A stretch of 64,000 nt of DNA, from the NCBI GenBank assembly GCA_018524725.1, contig JAEUWP010000483.1:1-64000 (forward strand). Reading direction: 5' to 3'. The translations under genes were made by a program, and so were the position numbers. Shown piece after piece: positions 55,337 to 64,000 of the stretch; within the stretch, counting starts at the first letter, position 1; every line of letters begins with the position of its first letter. Below the pieces are notes generated by a model. It saw only the letters and a program-made list of their open reading frames with translations. It was not told where the DNA came from and ran no database searches. This DNA is from Podaxis mareebaensis. Taxonomy: Eukaryota; Basidiomycota; Agaricomycetes; Agaricales; Agaricaceae.

Positions 55337-56913
55337 TTGGAACATATCATGGATCGGGAAGGAAACTCAACCTCCGGACCCACAATGTCGTCGATCTCAA
55401 CCTCAGGCTCTACCTCAGCTTCTACCGCAAGCTCTGGCCGAACAAGTCGAGAACGTACCCCACATGGCCAACCCCAACCCCATCAATCCCAGCACCACCA
55501 GCCGAACCGACCTAGCGGCCGTCAACCACGACACCCTATCCACCGCGAATCACAGCACTACCCAATGGCTGAACGCTGTATGTGTTCATCGTGCCACCTC
55601 TCTGCGAGGTTGTTCCCGCGGACAGAGGACGGAAGGATCATGCTTCCGATTGTGCCTGGGGTTCGATCTCCGTCAGCTCACGCTTACGGACCTACTACAC
55701 ATGGCTACGGCGGTGGCGGGTGCGTAGGAGAGAATGGGGACTTGATGCAGTATATGTTAGCGTCGAATGAAGGGCATTTGGGTGAGTTCGTTATTGGTTT
55801 TAGGGTTTTTGGGAATGGTTATAGTGAGTTGGGTTGGCGTTGAGTTCTTCAGGACGTGGCAGGCCTTCGAGTTCATCAACTACGGCGAGTGGCGTGACGG
55901 TGACTACTGGACCATATACGCCGGTTCCAAATGGGTCTTCGAACCTTCATATTCCAGCTGCTGGCGGGTCGACTAGTCGGTCGAGATTGTCGGTGCCTAC
56001 GAACGCCGCTGGCAGTGGCTCTGCTCAGGTTCAGTCCACTGTGTCTGCGCCGTTACAGCCTGAATATACTCATATCGGTTCGACTTCGGATGCAAGGACG
56101 CACTTTGGTACGTAATATTCATTTTATGGTCTTTACTCTTCAAGGGCTCTCGTGGGGAGCTGATAGGGGATTGAATTGTGTCTGACCTGGGGCTTACCAT
56201 TTCTTCGGACGTTTACAGATCTGTCCCATACAAAAGCACGGGAATTAGGACGGGGTGACGTCGACGGTGATGGAGACGCGGAGATGAAGTCTTTGGATCC
56301 TACATCGCTTATTGGCCCTGGAGTTGCTGGCACTACTGGTCTACCGTCTCCTCACCACCCTCCACCCCCTTCTCTTCACCATCACCCTCTTCCCCATCAC
56401 CCGTCCCAACATCCGGAACGTGTCCCTTCACATCGGGGTTTACGCGATTATGAACATGATTACGAGTATGACTCGATGAGACAGGCATCTAGCAGACCAC
56501 CATCGGGAGCCTATACAGGTCCGCCACTTCCGCCCCACCCACCTGCGAACTCCGTCGGTTCTTCGAGTACGAATATGAATACCAACCCTCCGTCTGGGAG
56601 GGGAAGACCGAAGGGGAAAGGAAAAGCGAAGGCGGCTGCTGCGCCTGTGGATACTTCGTCGGATGGCCCGAATTCTAATAGGAATTCGCCAATGTTGCCA
56701 GTTCCCGTGTCTGGATCTGGTCAACCACCACCCTTGGGTTCGCATACGCCATTGCCACAAGGGGCAAAAGTGGCGTCGAGCGTGACCGGAAGTTCCGGAG
56801 GAGATTCGACGGGACAGACCCAGGCGGAGTTGGCACCCTGTAAACCGAGGAGAGGACGACCGCCGAGGCATGAAGTCGTTCCTGGGATGGGTGAGTTTAC
56901 GGTCTTTTTGTAA
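55337..56913 (+). CDS. AT-hook-like disordered protein (exons 1-3)
   Basis: Exons 55337-55781, 55853-56107 and 56219 onward join in frame with GT-AG introns. The protein is Ser/Thr/Pro-rich with His-Pro runs near the middle. It carries two AT-hook-like cores, SGRGRPKGKGKAK and KPRRGRPPRHE, which insert Arg-Gly-Arg-Pro into the minor groove of AT-rich DNA. An early CMCSSCH segment (near residue 80) might bind zinc. The frame either stops at 56913 or splices at 56890 (donor GTGAGT) to 58,767. It is probably a nuclear chromatin-associated protein; I do not recognise an orthologue. The start at 55337 has another in-frame Met four codons later. Confidence 0.6.
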
Positions 56914-58766
56914 GGTAGATAATTTCGCTTTCTTTCTGTTCTTTCTGTTCTTTCTTTCTGTTCTGGTTTGTTTTTCTGTACTATCTGTTTACTTTTTCCC
57001 CGCGTACGTTTGGTGTGGGTGGATGGAGGGAGCAAAGGGACGGCTGGAGCTTGGGAGGTATACGTCACGGTTTATGGAACGAGATGGGTGGCCATGTGTA
57101 TCGCGCCAGCGATAGCTGGTCTTGTGGTTATTTTTGACCCTGGCTTTAGTACCAGGATGCAGAACCTAGAATTTGGATCCAAACTCGACGCTGCCATTTT
57201 TGCGAACCACGGTCGACGAACTACGATACTACCTCACTTCCTGCCACGGTACATTTTGCCCCACGGACCAGATCTTACGAATTTATGTGCACCCGTACAT
57301 GATCGCTTGCTCGCTTAACGGCCCCGTTTGTTGTTGAAGATCTATTGATAACCCTGCGGATCATTGCCGAATGAGGGTGTGTTGGGTTGGTCATAGGGTT
57401 GGTGATTGGGTGTTGTACGTTAACTTAACTCCGTGTGAGTGCAGGAAGTTCTCACCCAAAGTATTGTAGTGCGGATGATGCGGTGTAAACTTTGTTCGGG
57501 GGTTTTGGTTGGTGGACTTGATATGGGGGGTTGTGAGTGCTTCCATGCGTGGGTTTTGTTGTTTTCGATGCGGGATGGGAATGAACTAATTTGTCGAAAC
57601 TCTTTTCATTTTAGGATGTTGAGGGTTTGGTGTTATGAAATGGGACTTCGAGATACCGGGTGCCATGTTCACAATTTCACGTCGTCTTTCGGCCCTTTAT
57701 CTGCGAACGGATGGGGGCACTTGATAATGCGGCCTTTTGTACAACGATAGAAAATCTGTCCCTTGGCGCGATATGTACCGACGTGTCGATTGGCCATCTG
57801 GCACGAACCGTGCGACTGTGGTTCGGCTTGATTGTTTTGGTTGGAGATATGGTTCGGGTTGAAAACTTCAGGGGCCGAGGAGTATGGTTTATGGCGGGGT
57901 CAAAGAACTGTCGGTGAGCTCGTTGTGCAGACGCGTTGGACTTGATCATTTCTGATCATTTCCTGTCACTATCACAGAGCGCAGCCTTCGAAGGCAGTTG
58001 GAGATAGATTGTGCTGCTGACCAGCCGAGCATGGCACTATGGGCTTATCAATGGAAGTGCTGTTGAGACCGCTCAGTGTGGGCATATGGTGTTCTCGTGA
58101 CTGCGGCTCTGTCCATCAAGACTGCACAAGCGGGGCCCGTAGTCGTGACAAGACCAGACGGCAAATTGGAACACGATGGTCACTGGTGCCGGCCGCTGGT
58201 GGAGAATGCTGACTCACAATCTCGCTCCGAGACATCCTTGGCAAGGCTCTTTGAAGGAGGTTCGGTCCTAAAGTACGGACGGACGAACATTCTAAACTGC
58301 CCCGTCCCGTTGAAACGAGTCAAGCTGATGGATGGGTCGGTTTTTCCGAGTTTCGGAATTGCAGGCGTCAATGTCGAGCCCTATGTGGGACATCTTGGAG
58401 ACTTTGCAGGCCGAGAGTTCTTGAGGGGTTCCCAACTGGGAAGCCCTTTTCTCATTTTTGTCGAGCCCTGACGATCGCACGGCCCGTACATGTCAATGAT
58501 TGGGGGATTCCCGTTCTCGGCGGGGAGAGGGTGAAGGGCAGTCCTTCGCTGGATGTGATTGGGTGATGTTATTTTCGGGGACGGGCTATTTTGGGATAAA
58601 CATTTTTCCCCTTGTTCATTTCGTTTGATTTTTTCTCAATCCTCTTGGATCTGATTTGTTCAATTCTGCTGTGGATTCGAACATAACTTGTTCATTTGTT
58701 TTTTTTTATTGACAGCCTCGTTTCCTTTGGGATGATGATTAACTAATTACACTGATGGATTCGCAG
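56914..58766. other. 1.9-kb gap: long intron or intergenic/promoter
   Basis: Starts with TTTCTTTCTGTTCT repeats and ends with a good branch site (TTAACTAAT at ~58,738) and acceptor TTCGCAG. ORFs inside (56,968-57,318; 57,439-57,750; 58,076-58,471) have no domain; the last begins with a hydrophobic stretch that could pass for a signal peptide. A 1.9-kb intron would be exceptional beside the ~55-nt introns elsewhere. Confidence 0.4.
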
Positions 58767-59047
58767 GTGGTGGATATGCGGGGATGATTGACTTGAACCA
58801 AGGCCGAGGAGGAACTGGTACGGAGGGTAGTAAGGACGGGGAGGGAGTGAAGATTGAGTACGCGGTGAAGAAAGGAATTCGGTTTCGGTCCCCGATAGTT
58901 GGAGATGCGCAGACGCACTCTGATGAGGAAGAGGAGGAGCGTGTTGTGCGAGTGCGGTGGAGTGTACGGAAGCAGGGGCAGGGGATGGGCAGCGAGGAAC
59001 GATGTCGGTTTCGATTCTACGATGTAGAGACTGGATGTCATTACTAG
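58767..59047 (+). CDS. possible last exon of the AT-hook gene
   Basis: Follows a strong acceptor and reads GGYAGMIDLNQGRGG, an acidic SDEEEEERVVRVRW stretch and FRFYDVETGCHY before TAG. Its phase matches the donor at 56890, giving a 550-aa protein. It could instead be leader sequence of the bZIP gene 137 nt downstream. Confidence 0.35.
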
Positions 59048-59183
59048 TGGCTGTGCGGGGAAGAGTGGAGAATACGATCGAAGCCGCGCCACGCAAGCGA
59101 GCGGCCGCTTATGTAATCCAGGTCTGTGTGGATGAGGGAGTTCGCTGAGCCTTGTGCCAAAACAAAACTTACGCAGCGGCCCA

Positions 59184-61800
59184 ATGCTCGCAGACAACGC
59201 CCTCGACATCGACCAGTTCATTAATACTGATCTCTTTGCCCAGACACAGTCCTCCTCTCCTCCATCCGCCCTTTCCTCGCCCTCTTCGCCAGAACAGGGC
59301 CTCCTTACCCCGCCCCAGTCCGCCCCAGCCCCGAGCTTTCACGACGCCGGCGACGGCCTCGTCCCCTCTTTCCTCTTCGATGACGATCTAAAAGTCATCG
59401 ACCCCCTCAACGCGTCGCCGTTTGACTATCTAGGCGTCGGTTCTTCATCTCTCGATCACCCTATGAGTGGCTACTCACTCCCCATGGACCTCGGGTACGG
59501 CTCCATGAGTGGTATGCCTAGCCTCAACATGAACATGGCCATCGAAATGGGCCTCAACATGCCCATCGCACCCATCCAAGAGGAGCCCCACCATCAAATG
59601 GCCATCGATCCACAGCTTGTTGGCACACCTGCCTCCACAGCCCCAATCAGTGATTTCGATGAGGAGGAAGGCGCCCAAGAGGGCGACGATGAACATAGCA
59701 GCCAAGGCAGCAGTGCTGGCTCGTCCCCTGCCGCCTCTGGTGCCACCGCATCCACTCCTGCCCCCGCGCCTGCGGAAAAGGAAAAAGAGCGCGAAAAACT
59801 GACTTTGACCATCGCCCCCATCAAGGTGGGTGGACACGGCAAGGCTCGTAGGGGAACAGTGCAGAGTGGAGGTGTCGTCAAGAAAACGGCTGTGGGCCCT
59901 CTTCACCGCGACAAGGAGAATGCTATCTCGTCCGCAGTTTTTTCATCAGGCGCCCATAGTGCGACTCTTGCCACCCTTCCAACCACCAATGACTCTCCTC
60001 CCTCGTCGTCCGACACAGCCACAACGACAACTCCGACGACCAAGGGCCTTCCCAAACCTCCGACCATCCTTAAAGCCTCCACTTCCAAAAAAGGCAAGAA
60101 CAGGGCTGATGGCGAAGACGATGACGACGACGACGTTCCCCAAGACTGGCGTCCTTCACCTGAGGTCTTTGCAAAGATGACCAGCAAGGAGAAGCGTCAA
60201 CTCCGTAACAAGATCAGTGCTAGGAACTTTAGAGTTAGGCGAAAGGGTTCGTTCACATTCTATTTGTTTTTGACGCTGGCCACTCACATTTGTGATTAGA
60301 ATATATTTCGACACTCGAAGGCGATATCGCCGAACGTGATAGACTCTTAGAAGCCATCCGATCTGAGCTTGGATCAACTCAATCCGAGAATCTGGCCTTG
60401 AGACAGGAGATAGAAGCTTTGAAGAAAGTTTTGTTACAGGGCAGGGGTGCGGCGGATTTACCGTCGCTCAACCTTCCTCCACCCGCCCCTTTGCCTGTTG
60501 GTTTACCCGCTGCTGCCACAGCTGCGACTACAACTGTCACACCCGTCTCTATCTCAACCGAGGGCGCGGTACCCTCACCCCCCGCTACACCTGTACCCCA
60601 TCAACAGTCGAACGCCACGGCGTCCACGAACACCGCCGCCAACCCCTTCGCGCCCAACACTCAGAAAGATCTCCCGTCATCACCGATGCCACGTGGTTTC
60701 TGGGGTGGTCAGCACCAATCACTCATGGGTGGCATGGGCGGCATCACGCCCGTACACACTGCCCTTGTGCCTGAAATCAACGTAGGTCTGTGGGGCTTCA
60801 ACGGTAAGAAGGTATTGGGTGATAGTGCTGGCGCAAACATCAACCCGTTGATGAATGCCATCGGAGCGGGTGTCGCTGGCAAGGCGACGATTGTGAAGAA
60901 GGAAGAGGAGAAGGAGAGGTTGAATGGGTTTGAGGCCTTTGCGGACGCAAATTTATTCACCATGAAGTCACTCGATGCGTACGTTTTCCTCTCTTGTTTT
61001 CGTATTAGATGTGTATGCTGACTATCTCGTTTAGTTATCGGATGCAACTGTGGGGCAAGATGGCAGCCCAGCATCATGCACACCAACAGCAACTCGCGCA
61101 ACAGCATCAGCACCAATCCCAGCAACATCATTCACCGCTCACTGGACCCGCTGCAGCATTGCGCCCAGCGTACTTGGCACCTCATCTGTCGCCCAAAGCT
61201 GCTCTGTCTCCAAACGCTGGATTGGGAAGTACGCTCTCAGCACTCCTTTCGGGCAAACACACCCCATCTACGACAAGTTCACATGGGCTGCTCACACCTC
61301 CTGCATCACCAAGGTTGGGCGCACAGTCTACAAAAGCTTTACCCCCTTCCTCTTCTTCCACTTCTCAAACTCAGTCGCAAAGGGAAAGGGAGAAAGAAGC
61401 GCAGGCAGCGGTATTGGCTGTTGTCGCTTCACAGACTTTATTCAAGAAACTCGGAAACGCGTTTTGGGATGCTTTTTCCGGTTCTTCTTCCCCGTCTTCT
61501 TCTCCATCTTCTTCCTCCACCTCCACCACTACGAGCAGGAATTGGGATGCGGATAAGGTTAGGAAGGTGTTGGAGGGTAAGGCTGTCGTGAAGGTTGTTG
61601 ATGTTGAGCCTGCACCTGCCATGTCCGCCCCGGTTGTCCCTGCAGCGTCCGCTTCGGCTGTTGACACAGGCAATGCCACCAGTAGAGAGGGACCAAGGAG
61701 ACGGTGTGAGGATGTGAAGTGTTCTGTGGGTGAACTCTTGGAGGAGAGTATGAGAAGCTTGACGTTGGGGAAGGGGAGTGGTGCGGCTAGGAGGCATTAA
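59184..61800 (+). CDS. bZIP transcription factor (3 exons, 835 aa)
   Basis: Exons: 59184-60246, 60300-60978, 61035-61800 (2,508 nt). The first in-frame ATG is 59184. A long head is rich in Ser, Pro, Ala and acidic residues (FDYLG, DDDDDD run), typical of activation domains. The basic region at about residues 335-354 (KEKRQLRNKISARNFRVRRK) has the Asn-x7-Arg signature and is split from the zipper by the first intron. The zipper (EYISTLEGDIAERDRLLEAI and LALRQEIEALKKVLL) follows. The rest is Gln/His-rich and Ser-rich, with no further domain. It is a nuclear dimer binding ACGT/CRE-like sites; the target genes are unknown. Confidence 0.88.
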
Positions 61801-62299
61801 AGGGCGAGATGGCATGGTTTGTTGATTGCATTGGTCTTGGTTTGGTTTGATTTTGGCATTTCTTTTGGCATATATACACTGACATACACGTCTATATACA
61901 CACTCATTCCTCCATTTCCTTTTTTTTTTTTTGTTTGGACTGTTTTGAGTCCCTGGGTTAGTGCCACCCACGCCAGCCGCTACTTTTTGTCGATGGCCTT
62001 GATCCTGATGGCTCTTCCAACTTTTTCGTTGATCACTGATGGGGTAGTTGTACTATCCGTTTCTTCCTTCCCTCCCACATCTTACATCGATGAATCATTA
62101 ATCGCGAAAGCTCCCTCCTCTCCGTCTCCTCGTTCCTTTATACCTTTTTCTGAACTCACTTTTCCATATCGTCATACTTGAAACGGTCTCCCGAAAGAAT
62201 TCGCTACGTGTTTAGTAGTAGTAGTGCGCCGTTCTTTTGTAAACTTAGTCTTTTTTCCTCTCCTGTGACCTAGTAAATAGCTTCTTTTCTGGTAGTACG

Positions 62300-62305
62300 A
62301 ATAAA
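62300..62305 (+). terminator. AATAAA poly(A) signal, bZIP gene
   Basis: A canonical hexamer about 500 nt after the bZIP stop and 40 nt before the 3' end of the opposing gene's last exon. Confidence 0.45.
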
Positions 62306-62345
62306 GCAATGAAATACTTGGATCTATCTCTGTGTGAGTGGGACT

Positions 62346-62501
62346 TTAGCTGCTGGTGAGTTTGTAACCCTCGTTTTCGATGGTCACAATCATTGGTCCA
62401 GGGCCAGTCAAGGTGGCTGGGTCCGGAACGGCAACGCTCTGGATGTTCGACTCTGATGAATTATACTCCTTGTTTTCTCCACGACATTCTCCAACATGAC
62501 C
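62346..62501 (-). pseudogene. last exon of a gene split by the copia element
   Basis: After an acceptor (TTTTATAG) the frame reads 51 codons, including SVAVPDPATLTGPGPMIVTI and ENEGYKLTSS, to TAA at 62346-62348. A donor GTACGT (62526-62521) defines a tiny intron, and the exon upstream of it is cut five bases later by the copia LTR. I do not recognise the protein. The remainder must lie beyond the element, outside the window. Confidence 0.55.
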
Positions 62502-62526
62502 CTATAAAATGGATACCTTGACGTAC

Positions 62527-62531
62527 CTTTG
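62527..62531. repeat. copia target site, left copy (CTTTG)
   Basis: The five bases before the LTR terminus. The partner copy would lie beyond the right edge, so this is predicted, not confirmed. Confidence 0.5.
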
Positions 62532-62897
62532 TGAAAGATATACAAATAGATTCAGTCACTCGAAATATGCACGAGTACTAGATATATTCAATACCTGAAA
62601 GATATACAAATAGACTAAGTACCAACACAATTAGTATAAGTCCAACTCGGTCAAGATATACAATACTCACTTCAGTCACTCGAAATATGTGCGAGTACTG
62701 AAGCGGAAGCATACATGGTATATAGCTTTTATAATAAAGGCTGTCGTATGGAAAAACAACGGGAACAATATAAGTCATATGGAAGTAAAAAATGAAATTC
62801 ACTATTCCTCCTTTCAGCCTATGCACCTCCTGACTGCTTCAGGCACACATCTCGGTGGCCACTCGATATACATGACACTGCTTTGCTGACTCCAACA
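62532..62897 (-). repeat. 3' LTR of the Ty1/copia element, 366 bp
   Basis: Element-sense it starts TGTTGGAGTCAGC directly after the purine tract and ends in ATATCTTTCA (TG...CA). It contains repeated CAGTCACTCGAAATATG and GAAAGATATACAAATAG units, one forming an imperfect palindrome at 62,662-62,703. Confidence 0.75.
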
Positions 62898-62910
62898 CTC
62901 CCCCTCAAAG
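62898..62910 (-). promoter_or_regulatory. copia polypurine tract
   Basis: TTTGAGGGGGAG precedes TGTTGG, the classical copia second-strand primer site. The pol stop TGA is its first part. Confidence 0.8.
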
Positions 62911-64000
62911 CGTGGTGAGGCCTAACTCACAGGCGAAATGCTTGACTTTGGGGGACAGAAGCACTTTGGTGAAGACGTCGGCCACCATATCTGTAGTAGG
63001 GCAGTAGATTATATGAATCTTGCCTTCTTCGATAACCCAGTGAATGAAATGATACTGGATGTCGATATGCTTTGTATGAGTGTGGTACTGATGGTCTTTC
63101 ATGAGCACTATCATGGATTGGTTGTCAGAGAAGATGGTGGTAGTGGGAAGAATCAAGTCGAAGACCTGTGACATGAGCAAGCAGAGCCACAAGGCCTCTT
63201 TCGCTGCATGAGTTGCACTGACATACTCTGACTCCATCATCAACAGAGTCACAATCTCCTGGCGTTTCACACTCCATGATACAGCACTGCTGTTGACCAA
63301 GAATGCATACCTGGATGTGGCACAATGGTCTTCTGCCATGTTCCCATCTGTGTCTGTGAAGCCTTCCAATTCTTCTCCAGAGCCCCCATATGTCAACCAG
63401 AGTTCACGTGTACCCTTCAGATAATGAAAAACTCTTTTGACAGCTTCCCAATGAGCATTGCCAGGGTTTTTCGAGAATCTTGAGAGAACTTGGACAGCAT
63501 AAGCAATGTCTGGGCACGTTCTGAGCACTGCATACATGAGCGTGCTGACTGCTTCCTGATAGGGGATTTTGGCCATGTGAGCGATATCAGCTGTGGATTT
63601 GGGGGACATGTCAGATGAGAGGTGCATGGAAGGGTCCATTGGTGTACTGATGGGTTTAGCATCCTCGAGCCCAAAACAATGAAGGGATGTGTCAATGTAA
63701 GATCTTTGAGACAGGGAAATCCTGCCTGCTTCCCAGTCCCTCTTCAACTCAATGCCCAGCAACCAGTGGATCTCTCCCAGATCTGTTATCTCCATGAATT
63801 CCTTCATTCCATTCTTCACCCAATCTACCAGTGAAATCGTCATAGCCACGATTGTGCAGTTGTCAATGTGTACGAGGATGACTATCAGGTCTGGGTCTGC
63901 CACCTTGAAGAAAACGCTGTGGTCCACATTGCAGCACATGAATCCCAGGTGATCCACCAGGATTTCGCACAAATGTTGGTACCACTGCCTACTGGATTGT
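62905..64000 (-). pseudogene. Ty1/copia pol C-terminus: RT and RNase H, partial
   Basis: Open from the window edge (SRQWYQHLCEI) to TGA at 62905. RT palm: VDHSVFFKVADPDLIVILV, then HIDN where copia has YVDD, so the second catalytic Asp is Asn. LGIELKRDW, STPMDPSM and a connection follow, then RNase H with GFTDTDGN, MESEYVS and FSDNQSMI, and ADVFTK near the end. The upstream protease and integrase are outside the window. The altered active site means this copy cannot reverse-transcribe. Confidence 0.88.

Noticed and set aside
58076..58471. Small secreted protein of 131 aa
   Set aside because: The hydrophobic start is weak, there is no supporting splice or Cys pattern, and it lies within a possible intron.
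59154..59183. bZIP start at 59,154
   Set aside because: The codon there is GTG; the first ATG in frame is 59,184.

Overview
The window comes from a filamentous fungus, most likely an agaricomycete basidiomycete. Host genes have many introns of about 50-60 bases with GT-AG borders. The left 26 kb is a nested retrotransposon block, and a Ty1/copia element fills the right edge.

Layout. 1-26,440 holds a decayed minus-strand Ty3/gypsy chromovirus (gag, protease, RT, RNase H, integrase, chromodomain). It was broken by three LINE insertions whose target-site duplications (TSDs) I could read directly. LINE 1 (3,706-10,697, minus) is full length and young. LINE 2 (12,832-16,470, plus) is 5'-truncated and heavily decayed. 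LINE 3 (18,699-22,168, minus) carries only ORF1. LINE 3 was itself hit by a solo LTR (20,678-22,046, plus) that contains an intact 274-codon ORF. Removing each insert with one TSD copy restores a continuous frame in its host. The gypsy DNA is poor in CpG and unusually rich in short perfect inverted repeats.

26,440-33,690 is a direct duplication of an aldo/keto reductase locus. Each copy has an intact 8-exon, 337-aa gene (27,667-29,069 and 32,016-33,419, both minus). A truncated SDR fragment and an unrecognised minus-strand gene lie between them. 33,796-35,600 (plus) encodes a 487-aa RUS1/DUF647 membrane-protein homologue in seven exons, one of 17 nt. A gene-poor stretch follows. 42,035-44,197 (minus) encodes a bHLH-zipper factor of about 684 aa. 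49,006-51,093 (plus) encodes a 598-aa Lcb3-like sphingoid-base-phosphate phosphatase in six exons. 55,337-56,913 (plus) encodes an AT-hook-like protein, possibly extended by an exon at 58,767-59,047. 59,184-61,800 (plus) encodes an 835-aa bZIP factor. At 62,346-62,501 (minus) is the last exon of another gene, whose upstream exon appears interrupted by the copia element (LTR 62,532-62,897; pol from 62,905 to the window edge).

The host genes do not form a pathway cluster; they are oxidoreductases, sphingolipid metabolism, a membrane protein and regulators. The most unusual signals are the hairpin density of the gypsy DNA, the LTR-encoded ORF, the ORF1-only LINE sharing the 3' tail of the autonomous LINEs, and an in-frame UGA at the same site in two LINE copies of different age.
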